DNA of 64,000 nt, taken from contig NZ_CP034437.1 in the NCBI RefSeq assembly GCF_003952225.1, positions 1,221,501 to 1,285,500 on the forward strand, given 5' to 3'. The translations under genes and the position numbers were made by a program. How positions within the stretch are numbered: the stretch's first letter is position 1; each line of letters begins with the position of its first letter. Under the pieces are notes generated by a model. That model was not told the DNA's origin and ran no database searches. It saw nothing but the letters and a program-made list of their open reading frames with translations. Below, in pieces: positions 9,130 through 17,646 of this stretch. Source of the DNA: Paenibacillus albus (GTDB taxonomy: Bacteria; Bacillota; Bacilli; Paenibacillales; Paenibacillaceae).

Positions 9130-10908
9130 TCAGCCGGTCCGCCGCGCATAATCCTGGAACTGGATGGGTAAATCAATCGTAACGGTCGTGCCAAGACCGG
9201 CCGTACTGTCGATGCGCAGCTCCGCCAGTCCGCCGAATAGATGCTCGATCCGCTGCTTCGAATTCGGCAGTCCGATATGTCGAAGCCCCGGGCTGCGGCG
9301 GCTCTCGCCTTCCTCCCATATGGATGCGAGCTGGTCATCCTCAATGCCGATACCATCATCCGCAATCGTAATGATGAGCCTGCCATCGCGTGCGGTGGCA
9401 CCTAGGCGGATCACGCCGTTAGCATCCTTCGGACAGATACCGTGGAAGATCGCATTCTCCACGAACGGCTGAATCAGATTGCGCGGAATGCTGCAATCCA
9501 TCGCCGCATCGTCAATCGCCCACTCCACCTCGAACATGTCCGCGTAACGGTAAGACTGAATCGCCAAGTAGTCGCGCAGCAGCGCCATATCCTCGCGAAG
9601 TGGAATGAATGACTGCGCACCTCCCATCTTCACCGCATCCTGCAAAATCCGAATGAACGAGCTGACCATCCGCACAATATCGTCGTTGCCTTGCTTTTGT
9701 GCCATGTAGATCACCGCATTGAGCGTGTTGTAGACGAAGTGAGGATTCAGCTGGGTTAGCAGCAGCTCAAGCTCCATCTCTTTCTTCTCCTGCTCGTAGC
9801 GGATCGTCTCATCCAAATGAACGCGAAGCTGGTCGATCATTCGGTTAAAGCCGACCCCGAGCTTCTCGATCTCATCGCCTGTATGAATCGCCACCGACGT
9901 CTGCAAGTTGCCGCTTGAGGCAGCATTCATCGCATGATACAGCTGCATGATCGGCCGCGTAATGCGGAAGATCGCCGGCATCATGAGCAGCAGAATGAGC
10001 GCGGTGCTCGTGAGTGTGAAGATGCCAAGCAAGTAGATGATAATGCTCGCCCGATCAACCAGGGAGTGGCGCGAAGTGAAGGAGACAAGCTTCCACCCGT
10101 TGCCGGCCATCCGATCAACGAGCATATAGCCGCCCTGCGTCTTATGCTGCGTCTCGCTCGTCCTAAGCTGAGCGGCATCTTGAAGAAGCTGCGCGAAATT
10201 GACTTTCAGCCCTTGCGCCGGCTTCTTCTGGAACAGCACATGGCCCGCGTTGTTCATCCAGACGAGCCCGTCCAAGTCCGTGCTGCCGAAGCTAAGCTGC
10301 GAATCGAAATCACTGTAATCGAGATTGACTATGAGCTCGCCAATGATGCTGCCGCTTATTTTCTCGATATTGCGCACCTTGACGATGTAGCTGATCGTTT
10401 TGCTATCGGTAGAAGGTCCGAAGAAAATCTTGTGCGGCTCGGTGAAGCCGCTCGTCTGGTTCCCGGCGCTGGCATAGTTCTGATACCACGGCTCTTTCAT
10501 CCGCTGGGCGAAATAATTGTCGTACTTCGATTCGCTCCAAAACGTTTCGCCGCTTGGCATGACGAGCGCGAAGCTGCTCACTTCTTTGCGCAGTCCTTTG
10601 TAATCGTTAAGGAAGTTAAAGGTGTTCTGCAGCAGCAGGAATTGGTCGAATGTATCGGCAGAATTGTAAGTTTTATAGAACGTTTGCAGCTGATTCGATA
10701 TGATAAGAGAGGACGCGAATTGTGTAATATCATCGGACATATACTGCAGCTGTCTCGCGGTCTGGCGAAGCTTCGATTGATCATCGTGAACGATCTGTTT
10801 GATGAGAATCGTCTCGTAATAGTAATAGGTGAACCCGCCTGAGAGCAGGAAGCTGACGACGGCAACGATTACGATCCGCTGAAAGATAACCGAGCGCAGG
10901 CTTCTCAT
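9130..10908 (-). CDS. YesM-like sensor histidine kinase (HisKA_7TM-less LytS/YesM type)
   Basis: A 592-residue membrane sensor kinase. Transmembrane helices lie at about 12-30 and 288-312, enclosing an extracellular sensor domain of roughly 255 residues. A HAMP domain spans about 313-365, followed by the His_kinase motif with phosphoacceptor H390 (LNPHFVYNTLN) and the ATPase domain with N-box (FVENAIFHGI) and G-box (DDGIGIEDD). Its ATG overlaps the stop of the upstream response regulator by four bases (ATGA), so the two are translated together. The neighbouring divergent CUT1 sugar transporter is the probable target. Confidence 0.92.
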   Translation of the reverse strand: MRSLRSVIFQRIVIVAVVSFLLSGGFTYYYYETILIKQIVHDDQSKLRQTARQLQYMSDDITQFASSLIISNQLQTFYKTYNSADTFDQFLLLQNTFNFLNDYKGLRKEVSSFALVMPSGETFWSESKYDNYFAQRMKEPWYQNYASAGNQTSGFTEPHKIFFGPSTDSKTISYIVKVRNIEKISGSIIGELIVNLDYSDFDSQLSFGSTDLDGLVWMNNAGHVLFQKKPAQGLKVNFAQLLQDAAQLRTSETQHKTQGGYMLVDRMAGNGWKLVSFTSRHSLVDRASIIIYLLGIFTLTSTALILLLMMPAIFRITRPIMQLYHAMNAASSGNLQTSVAIHTGDEIEKLGVGFNRMIDQLRVHLDETIRYEQEKKEMELELLLTQLNPHFVYNTLNAVIYMAQKQGNDDIVRMVSSFIRILQDAVKMGGAQSFIPLREDMALLRDYLAIQSYRYADMFEVEWAIDDAAMDCSIPRNLIQPFVENAIFHGICPKDANGVIRLGATARDGRLIITIADDGIGIEDDQLASIWEEGESRRSPGLRHIGLPNSKQRIEHLFGGLAELRIDSTAGLGTTVTIDLPIQFQDYARRTG

Positions 10909-12545
10909 CGGCTGTAATCCCCACTTCGGTATTGATGGGGCAGCGTACCCGTCAGCTTCTTGAACACTTGGCTAAAATGCTGCGGTGAGCGGTAGCCGAC
11001 AAGCGTCGCCACCTCGGTCATCTTCGTATCGCCATGACGCAGGATGCGCTTCGCTTGGTGGATGCGATGCTCGGTCAAATAATCGAGAAACGTGCGCCCA
11101 AGCTCGCGTTTGAACAGCTGGTACAAGTAAGAGGCGCTAATCTCGACGGCATCGGCGACAGCGTCGATGCTGATATCGTCGCGATAATGCGTGTGGATGA
11201 ATAGAATGGCTTTTTGCAGCTTATGGGAGAGACTTCGGGCTTCACCAGGAGCGGTGCACAGCTCTCGAAGCAGGCAGATGAACCGGTCTTGAATGTCCCC
11301 TATGCTATAGGCAGCATTGTAGGTCTCCATGTCGAAAGGATCGATTTCGAGCAGACCGCGCTTCACGCGGTGCTCGTTAATAAGGGCGGTCAGGCCGCGT
11401 ACGGTATGATAGAGCCCGCGCAAGTTCCAGACCGGCTCGCAAAGCGGCGCGAACAGCTTTGTGACAACGCTTTCAATTTGCGCCGAGTCATTACTGCGTT
11501 CAAGCAGCAGCTCTGCGACCTCGTGCATCCGCGCGGCCAAGGAGCTGTGCGCGAAGCTGAAGCTCATATCTTGTTGAGCTGACGGCAGCAGCTGCGGGAG
11601 TGGAAGCTCATCCGCGCAGACGGTTGCCTGCGGGCCGATGAAGATGGCATGATGCAGTGCAGCGGTTATTTTGTGATAGGAGGCAGGGAGCGACGCAGCT
11701 GCCCGTTCATCCGCTTCGCAGGTATAGCAGATGGAGTAGCTTGCGGGACAAGTCTGGCTCAGCTGCGCGCGGATCGCTTGCAGCAGCGCGTGGAACGACT
11801 CGCGCATCGGCGCAGCGATGGCGCTCTTCAGCGTGAACAGCGCAAGCGATTGATCCGCGTTCAGCGGGAAGGCGCCGGCGAGCAGCCAGCCGCTGTTCTC
11901 GGCTGAGCCGGTCAGCTGCTGCTCCCAGGTGAGCCGTGGCAATGGCGCAGCAGCTACTGCTGCTGTTGAGGCCGGGACGGCTGAGAACGGGGTGTCGCTC
12001 TGGAACAGCGCCATCGCATAGGGAGGCTTCAGCAGCAGGGAAGCGCCATTCGGCTGCGTACTGCTGCCTGCTGCTAGCGACGACCCTGCCGCTCCCGCTG
12101 CTCCTGCCGTTCCGGTCACGAGTGCTTTCAGCTGCTCGCTGCGTTGAACGGCACGCTGGGATTCCTCTGTCTCCCATGCTTCCTTCGCTTTGTTCACCTC
12201 AAGCAGCAGCTTCTCGCTGCCCACCTCATGCTTGATGAGATAGCTGGATACGCTGCCGAGCGAGATCGCCTTGCGGGCATACTCAAAATCCTCATAGGCG
12301 CTCATTACGATAAACTTGACGCCGAGCTTCCGCTCGGTTGCGGCGCGGATGAGCTCAAGGCCGTCCATAACGGGCATACGAATATCGACAATCATAATTT
12401 GCGGGCGAAGGTCTTCGCATAATTTCAAGGCAGTGCGGCCGTTCGTTGCTGTCGCTGCGATGCGGAAGCCGTGTGCCTCCCAGTCTAGGAGGCTCTTAAT
12501 ATGCTCGGTAGCGATACGTTCATCGTCAACCAGAATTATTTTCAT
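10905..12545 (-). CDS. YesN-like response regulator with AraC output domain
   Basis: 546 residues, first gene of the operon with the kinase. The receiver domain (1-125) has acidic pocket D7-D8, phosphorylation site D54 (IVDIRMPVMDG) and a Lys near 105 (SYLIKHE). A long alanine- and leucine-rich linker (about 130-440) carries little recognisable sequence. The C-terminal 100 residues are an AraC-type double HTH (ISIDAVADAVEISASYLYQLFK; MTEVATLVGYRSPQHFSQVFKKLTG). ATG at 12545 is preceded by GGAGGTCACGCT. It is divergent from the sugar-binding protein gene 177 bp away. Confidence 0.92.
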   Translation of the reverse strand: MKIILVDDERIATEHIKSLLDWEAHGFRIAATATNGRTALKLCEDLRPQIMIVDIRMPVMDGLELIRAATERKLGVKFIVMSAYEDFEYARKAISLGSVSSYLIKHEVGSEKLLLEVNKAKEAWETEESQRAVQRSEQLKALVTGTAGAAGAAGSSLAAGSSTQPNGASLLLKPPYAMALFQSDTPFSAVPASTAAVAAAPLPRLTWEQQLTGSAENSGWLLAGAFPLNADQSLALFTLKSAIAAPMRESFHALLQAIRAQLSQTCPASYSICYTCEADERAAASLPASYHKITAALHHAIFIGPQATVCADELPLPQLLPSAQQDMSFSFAHSSLAARMHEVAELLLERSNDSAQIESVVTKLFAPLCEPVWNLRGLYHTVRGLTALINEHRVKRGLLEIDPFDMETYNAAYSIGDIQDRFICLLRELCTAPGEARSLSHKLQKAILFIHTHYRDDISIDAVADAVEISASYLYQLFKRELGRTFLDYLTEHRIHQAKRILRHGDTKMTEVATLVGYRSPQHFSQVFKKLTGTLPHQYRSGDYSR

Positions 12546-12722
12546 AGCGTGACCTCCATGTACAGGAAGATGATGGCTCTATTATACCTGAGCGCATAGG
12601 GGCGGTAGAAGAGCAGTGTAGAAATGCAACCAAAAGTGTAGGTTTCTTATATTTCGGCGATGCGGCTGTTCGAATTATATTGAAAGCGGATACAATAACG
12701 ATTGCTAGGGGGAGACTCATCA

Positions 12723-14111
12723 ATGTTGGAACCGAGATGGATGAAGCGAGTTGGCGCGGGACTGTCCGCAGCCATGCTGATCAGCTTGCTTGCAGGCTGT
12801 GGCGGAGGCAGCGGAAACAGCAGCGGCTCGAACGGGAATACAGCGGCAAATGACTCGGCAGGCGGGAATGCGGCAGCAAACAATACGGCTTCAGACAACA
12901 ACGCCGCAGCTAACGTTGGAAGCAGCGCCGATAAGACGGAAGGCGAATTCGTCCTGTGGACGTGGGAGCCGGAGCACAAGACGGCAATGGATGCTTTTCA
13001 CAAGATGTATCCGAATATTAAGGTGAAACGCGTCAACGTATCGGCAGGCGACGTGACGAAGAAGCTGCAGACGACGATCGCATCGGGCGGCGAGCTGCCG
13101 GACGTCATCCGGATTGAAGCGGGGCAGAAAGCGAAGATTTTCGATATGAACGTATTGGAAAACCTCGAAGACGCGCCGTACAACACAGATAAAGGACTGC
13201 TCTTTGACTATGACATTAACGCATTCTCAGTAGACGGCCATCTCGTCGCGATACCGGACGACATGAGCATTGCGGGTATTGCCTACCTGAAGCCGCTTGC
13301 GAAGCAGTACCTCGGTACCGATGATCCGAAGCAGCTGGAGGCGATGTTCCCGGATTGGAACGCGGTTATTGAGAAGGGCAAGGAAGTCGTCGCCAACAGC
13401 GGCGGCAAGGTGAAAATGTTCCCTGGACTCGGCGATGTCAACACGGTGCTGAGAGGTCAGCGTTCCGCCCCGTTCTTCGACGGCGATAAGATGAATACGC
13501 CCGTACTCAAGCAGCTGCTCACCGACCTCGTCAACTTCCGCGATTCCGGCATCGTCGACAAGCTGGATCAATGGACACCGGCATGGAACGCAACGTTCGC
13601 GCAGTCAAAATATATGTTCGCGATGTCGCCGGTCTGGATGCCGCAATATGTTATCGGAGCGAATGACAAGGCAGATGGCCGCTGGGGTCTGATGGTGCCT
13701 CCGTCTGGCGGTTACATTACAGGCGGTTCCTCGCACGGCATTCCGAAGGGCGCGAAGAATGCGGCGCTCGCATGGAAATGGATTCAGTTCACGTCCATGA
13801 CGCAGGAAGGCGCGACCGCTCAGAAGCAGGACGGCGTGTTCACGCACTTCAAGCCGGCTTATGACGACCCGGCGTTCACGAAGTGGACGTGGCCGAGCTT
13901 CGGCGATCAAGATATCGGCGAGAAGTACTTCAAGGATATTTCCGCGACGACAAAGGCCGTTCCGGAGAACGTGAATGATCTTCTGCTGAACGATGTCATG
14001 AACATTGTGCTGCAGACGCTGTCCAAGGACAACTCGTTTGGCGTCGACCAGGCGTTCGACAAGATCAAGACGGAGCTTAAGGCGAAGGCGCCGAACATTA
14101 CATTTGAATAA
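12723..14111 (+). CDS. Extracellular solute-binding lipoprotein of a CUT1 sugar ABC transporter
   Basis: 462 residues. ATG at 12723 is chosen over an upstream in-frame TTG at 12702 because AGGGGGAG ends 8 nt before it. The signal peptide ends in lipobox LLAGC, followed by a Gly/Ser/Asn-rich tether of about 55 residues. The mature part is a family-1 (SBP_bac_1/8) sugar-binding protein (FVLWTWEPEHKTAMDAFHKMYPNI; QTTIASGGELPDVIRIE). It delivers sugar or oligosaccharide to the two permeases downstream. A hairpin separates it from them and may set a higher level of binding protein. Confidence 0.92.
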   Translation: MLEPRWMKRVGAGLSAAMLISLLAGCGGGSGNSSGSNGNTAANDSAGGNAAANNTASDNNAAANVGSSADKTEGEFVLWTWEPEHKTAMDAFHKMYPNIKVKRVNVSAGDVTKKLQTTIASGGELPDVIRIEAGQKAKIFDMNVLENLEDAPYNTDKGLLFDYDINAFSVDGHLVAIPDDMSIAGIAYLKPLAKQYLGTDDPKQLEAMFPDWNAVIEKGKEVVANSGGKVKMFPGLGDVNTVLRGQRSAPFFDGDKMNTPVLKQLLTDLVNFRDSGIVDKLDQWTPAWNATFAQSKYMFAMSPVWMPQYVIGANDKADGRWGLMVPPSGGYITGGSSHGIPKGAKNAALAWKWIQFTSMTQEGATAQKQDGVFTHFKPAYDDPAFTKWTWPSFGDQDIGEKYFKDISATTKAVPENVNDLLLNDVMNIVLQTLSKDNSFGVDQAFDKIKTELKAKAPNITFE

Positions 14112-14144
14112 GGCCGCTGTTTGAACGGGCCAACCAATAGAAGA

Positions 14145-14182
14145 CCAAAGAACGGCTGCGTATCTCCCGGGCTGTTCTTTGG
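14145..14182 (+). terminator. Intercistronic hairpin after binding-protein gene (attenuator or mRNA stabiliser)
   Basis: CCAAAGAAC at 14145-14153 pairs with GTTCTTTGG at 14174-14182, extended by GGC/GCT next to the loop. Only a short T-rich tail (CTTCTTTAT) follows, so termination is likely partial. It sits in the 91-bp gap before the first permease gene. Confidence 0.65.
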
Positions 14183-14202
14183 CTTCTTTATCAGGAGCGT
14201 GA

Positions 14203-15120
14203 ATGATGGATACCGCAAAACGCAAATGGGTTCCGTATTTCTTCCTTTCCCCCTACTTGTTGTTCTATATGGCGTTCGGACTCATACCAATTATTTTCTC
14301 CTTCTATGTCAGCTTAACGAGCTGGGATGGTATCAGCGGCAAAAAATTCGTCGGCTTGGCTAACTATAAGTTTCTATTCAACGGGGATTCGTACTTCTTC
14401 AAATCCATTGGCAATACGCTGCTGTTCATCGTGATGACGCTGCCTTTGCAGCTCATATTTGGGCTTCTAATTGCGACACTGCTCTACAGCCAGTACGTGA
14501 AGTGGCGGGCGTTCTTTCAGCTCATTAATTTTCTGCCTTATATCGTGACCCCGGTAGCGGTTGGGTTGATGTTCAATCTGCTGTTTGACTGGCAGGCGGG
14601 CTTCGTGAACAAGGTGCTTATTCATCTTGGCATCATTGATGAGGGCATATATTGGCTCGGTGACCCGGTGTACGCGCGCCTTATTATCGTGCTGATGATG
14701 TTCTGGAAAGGCTTCGGGTACACGATGATTTTCTTCCTCGCGGGGCTTGCCAACATTCCGAAGGACTTGAACGAAGCTGCGCAGGTCGATGGCGCATCCG
14801 GCTTCCGCAACTTCTGGTCAATTACGCTGCCTCTGCTGCGGCCGGTTATTACGTTCATTGTGATTACAGGCATTATCGGCGGGTTTCAGCTGCTCGAGGA
14901 ACCGATGCTGCTGCTCGGCGGTGCGGGCATGGGCTCCAGCAGTGCGGTTATCGGCGGGCCGGACCGGTGCTGCTTGACGACGGTATGGAACATGTATGAT
15001 ACCGCATACGGAAGCACGACGAGATATGGGCTTGGCGCGGCCATCGCGTATGGGCTATGCGTCATTATTGCGGTATTTTCGTTCATCGGCGTGAAATTCC
15101 AGAAGGGGGAACAGGAATGA
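14203..15120 (+). CDS. CUT1 sugar ABC transporter permease, MalF/LacF type
   Basis: 305 residues, six predicted membrane helices, starting with the usual KRKWVPYFFLSPYLLFYMAF helix. The cytoplasmic EAA loop is present (LNEAAQVDGASGFRNFWSITLPLLRP), which contacts the ABC ATPase. ATG at 14203 follows AGGAGCGTGA; a second ATG at 14206 is possible. No ATPase gene lies in this operon. Family CUT1 systems of this kind often use a shared MsmK/MsmX-type ATPase, an inference here. Confidence 0.92.
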   Translation: MMDTAKRKWVPYFFLSPYLLFYMAFGLIPIIFSFYVSLTSWDGISGKKFVGLANYKFLFNGDSYFFKSIGNTLLFIVMTLPLQLIFGLLIATLLYSQYVKWRAFFQLINFLPYIVTPVAVGLMFNLLFDWQAGFVNKVLIHLGIIDEGIYWLGDPVYARLIIVLMMFWKGFGYTMIFFLAGLANIPKDLNEAAQVDGASGFRNFWSITLPLLRPVITFIVITGIIGGFQLLEEPMLLLGGAGMGSSSAVIGGPDRCCLTTVWNMYDTAYGSTTRYGLGAAIAYGLCVIIAVFSFIGVKFQKGEQE

Positions 15121-15935
15121 ATAGATCGCTCCGCACGACGCTCACAACCTCGACGATTGCGCTGTTCTCTTTATTTGCCCTGCTGCCGTTCTACATTATG
15201 CTCGTCATGGGCACGTATCAGAATGAGGAGCTTTTTCAGAAAATCGTGCTTGTACCCGGTCACTACCTGATGGAGAACATCAAGACGGTGGCGGAGAGCC
15301 GGTTTGACCTCGCGTATATGAACAGCTTCATCGTCTCCGCTGCGAGTACGGTGGTGTCGGTGTTCGTGAGCTGCTTTGCGGGTTTCGCTTTCGCGAAGCA
15401 TGAGTTCAAGTACAAGAAGCAGATCTTCTCGGGCGTGCTGCTTACGATGATGATACCGGGTCAGCTCGGTCTCGTGGCATTCGTAATTGAGATGCGCTAC
15501 ATCCATGTCTCCAGCACGCTGCTGCCGCTCATTCTGCCATGGGTCGCGAACGCGTTCGGCATCTTCTGGATGACGCAGTTTATGAAGGGGGCGATTCCGA
15601 CCGAGGTGCTGGAGAGCGCGCGAATCGACGGCTGCTCAGACATCGGCGTGTTCTTTCGCATTGTAGTGGCCTTCATCTATCCGGCGATCGCGACGCTGTC
15701 GCTGCTCGTCTTCCTCTGGTCGTGGAATAACTATTTGCTGCCGTTAATTATTATTAACAAGCCGGAGCTGTTCACGATTCCGCTGGCGATCACCTCGCTC
15801 GGCAACGCGTACCGTACCGACTTGGCTGCGCAAATTCTCGGGCTGACGCTTGGGACGATCCCCGTTCTGATTCTGTTTATTTTCGGGTCAAAAAGCTTTA
15901 TTCGCGGGCTGACGGCGGGTTCGGTGAAGGGTTGA
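15117..15935 (+). CDS. CUT1 sugar ABC transporter permease, MalG/LacG type
   Basis: 272 residues. The ATG at 15117 overlaps the upstream permease stop (ATGA) and follows GGAACAGGA, so translation is coupled. An earlier in-frame start at 15057 would lie inside the previous gene and is rejected. Six hydrophobic segments and the EAA loop (LESARIDGCSDIGVFFRIVVAFIYPAIATL) identify the partner permease. It completes the transporter with the binding protein at 12723 and the permease at 14203. Confidence 0.92.
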   Translation: MNRSLRTTLTTSTIALFSLFALLPFYIMLVMGTYQNEELFQKIVLVPGHYLMENIKTVAESRFDLAYMNSFIVSAASTVVSVFVSCFAGFAFAKHEFKYKKQIFSGVLLTMMIPGQLGLVAFVIEMRYIHVSSTLLPLILPWVANAFGIFWMTQFMKGAIPTEVLESARIDGCSDIGVFFRIVVAFIYPAIATLSLLVFLWSWNNYLLPLIIINKPELFTIPLAITSLGNAYRTDLAAQILGLTLGTIPVLILFIFGSKSFIRGLTAGSVKG

Positions 15936-15946
15936 TTGGGTGTGGT

Positions 15947-15968
15947 GAGAGTACGTATGTGTTCTCTC
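15947..15968. repeat. Solitary 22-nt palindromic element of the GAGAG...CTCTC family
   Basis: A 22-nt inverted repeat starting GAGAG and ending CTCTC. Its sequence matches the reverse complement of the element at 23401-23422 at 20 of 22 positions and that at 23452-23473 at 19 of 22. It starts 11 bp after the permease stop. Confidence 0.7.
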
Positions 15969-15993
15969 GTCGGAGCCACGCGGGGACACAAAA

Positions 15994-16024
15994 AGAGCCG
16001 CAACCCTAGACGGTTGTGGCTCTT
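15994..16024. terminator. Bidirectional terminator between convergent operons
   Basis: AGAGCCGCAACC pairs with GGTTGTGGCTCT around a short CTAGAC loop, with A-tract to the left and T-rich sequence to the right. It serves the sugar transporter operon and the opposing operon ending at 16043. Confidence 0.85.
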
Positions 16025-16042
16025 CTTTGTTACCGGTGCACA

Positions 16043-16408
16043 TTATGCAAGCTGCTTCCAAGGTTTCGAGCGGCGGATCAGATGCAGAATGGTCCACAGC
16101 AGCAGAAGCGCGGTTACCGGATGAATCGCAGCGAGTGCTCGCGCATCCAGATTAACCGAAATGTATTGGAAAATAATAAATAAGTACAACACGGCCGACA
16201 ACGTGATTGTCCGCCAGCCCATGCGGCCGAGCGCGGCGAAGATAATCATGATGATAGGCGTGAATTCAAAATAATGAATGAAGGACTTATGCATCGACCA
16301 GTCGCCGTTATCGAAGATGGCAAGACCGGCGAGGAAGACCTGAACGAACAGGGATGCGGCGAATAACCAGGCCAGCACATAATAGATGATTTTGAAATTG
16401 CGTTTCAT
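16043..16408 (-). CDS. DUF6220-like integral membrane protein
   Basis: 121 residues with four hydrophobic segments (about 8-30, 48-62, 67-86, 97-113). The pattern of an N-terminal LAWLFAASLFVQVFLAGLAIF helix, H-SFIHYFEF and a C-terminal ALAAIHPVTALLLLWTI helix fits DUF6220, function unknown. AAGGAGTG precedes the ATG. Last gene of a four-gene operon behind a two-component system and another membrane protein, which suggests the two membrane proteins act together or are targets of the sensor system. Confidence 0.75.
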   Translation of the reverse strand: MKRNFKIIYYVLAWLFAASLFVQVFLAGLAIFDNGDWSMHKSFIHYFEFTPIIMIIFAALGRMGWRTITLSAVLYLFIIFQYISVNLDARALAAIHPVTALLLLWTILHLIRRSKPWKQLA

Positions 16409-16431
16409 TGCGGCTTTCTCACTCCTTATTG

Positions 16432-16938
16432 TTATATTCGACTTTTGCGCTTACCGCCTGGTTTCCAGATGGACAAAATGTACATCACAATGAGGGAAAC
16501 GGTCTGAATGATAATCCCAATCCATAGTGATACATGATTGACCGTGAAGCCTGACGCGTTCCATGCGGACAACCCCCCGGCGTCAATGCGAGTCAGCCCG
16601 TGCAAGGTCCACTCGTATAGCCCGTACAGTCCAATGACGATGGCGAGCAATGTCAGTACTTCTTTGGCAATAATCCAGTTGTAGCGGAACAGTCCCCACG
16701 AGGTCTGTACAGATAACGCAATGCCGGTAACCGTTGCGCCGATCGTCGATGCTCTTACGCTTGATTTGGATAATAGATGCATGATGTAATAGCACGCTTG
16801 CAGCACCGATCCGTTGTCCGTAACGGATGCCGTCAAGGCGAGAATGATGAAGACGACCTGTACGCCAAGCATAATGGAAGCGAATAGGATGTGGAGGAGC
16901 AGCCAGATCCTTCGCTGTGTTAAAGATAATTTGTTCAT
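16432..16938 (-). CDS. Four-helix membrane protein, DUF2269-like
   Basis: 168 residues with four hydrophobic segments (about 12-35, 63-80, 89-108, 130-155). The first segment (LLHILFASIMLGVQVVFI) resembles the start of DUF2269 proteins. No catalytic motif. AGGAGG lies 11 nt before the ATG at 16938. It follows the OmpR-type regulator gene by 15 bp, so it is in the same transcript. Function unknown. Confidence 0.7.
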   Translation of the reverse strand: MNKLSLTQRRIWLLLHILFASIMLGVQVVFIILALTASVTDNGSVLQACYYIMHLLSKSSVRASTIGATVTGIALSVQTSWGLFRYNWIIAKEVLTLLAIVIGLYGLYEWTLHGLTRIDAGGLSAWNASGFTVNHVSLWIGIIIQTVSLIVMYILSIWKPGGKRKSRI

Positions 16939-16953
16939 GGCATTAAAAGCCTC

Positions 16954-17646
16954 CTATAGATTGAAGCGGTAGCCGACGCCCCAGATCGTCTCGATATATT
17001 GCGGAGCGGACGGGTCGCGTTCAATCTTCTCCCGCAGCTTGCTAATATGGACGGTGACGGTCGCATGATCGCCAAGCGCATCGAGCCCCCATATCCGCTC
17101 GAACAGCTCCTCCTTGCGGAAGACGCGGTTCGGATTGCTGACGAGGAAGAGCAGCAGGTCGTATTCTTTGGCTGTAAAAGCAACCTCCGTCTCGTTCACG
17201 TAGACGCGGTGCGACTGCCGTTCGATGCGGATGCCATGCAAGGTAAGCTCATCCCGCCGCCATTCGCCGCTGCCGACGAGCCGGTCATACCGCGCCAGAT
17301 GTGCTTTCACCCGTGCGACAAGCTCGCCAAGTCCGAACGGCTTCAGAATATAATCGTCGGCTCCGAGCCCGAAGCCGCGGATTTTGTCCACTTCCTCTTT
17401 CTTCGCGGAGACAATCAGAATCGGCAGATTGCTTGCTTCGCGTACTCTCCGGCATACTTCATAGCCGTCCATGCCCGGCAGCATAAGGTCGAGCAGCAGC
17501 AGATCGTACTCGCCTTGGAGCGCAAGCGCGAGCCCTTTGTCGCCGTGGCTTGCAATATCCGCCGTGAAGCCGCTCGCTTCTAGATAATCCTTTTGCACCT
17601 CGGCAATGACGGGGTCATCCTCGATAATCAATATCCGTTTCTTCAC
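16954..17646 (-). CDS. OmpR/PhoB-family response regulator
   Basis: 230 residues. The receiver domain (1-118) shows E9-D10-D11, phosphoacceptor D53 (LLLDLMLPGMDG) and K102 (DDYILKPF). The C-terminal winged helix (about 130-230) ends in the typical VTVHISKLREKIE...IETIWGVGYRF. The GTG start at 17646 follows GAGAGGAG and overlaps the kinase stop by four bases (GTGA). Partner of the kinase at 17643-19187; the two small membrane proteins downstream share its transcript. Confidence 0.94.
   Translation of the reverse strand: MKKRILIIEDDPVIAEVQKDYLEASGFTADIASHGDKGLALALQGEYDLLLLDLMLPGMDGYEVCRRVREASNLPILIVSAKKEEVDKIRGFGLGADDYILKPFGLGELVARVKAHLARYDRLVGSGEWRRDELTLHGIRIERQSHRVYVNETEVAFTAKEYDLLLFLVSNPNRVFRKEELFERIWGLDALGDHATVTVHISKLREKIERDPSAPQYIETIWGVGYRFNL

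Noticed and set aside
9934..10842. 302-codon plus-strand frame
   Set aside because: Antisense to the YesM-like kinase; high-GC third positions of the real gene open this frame.
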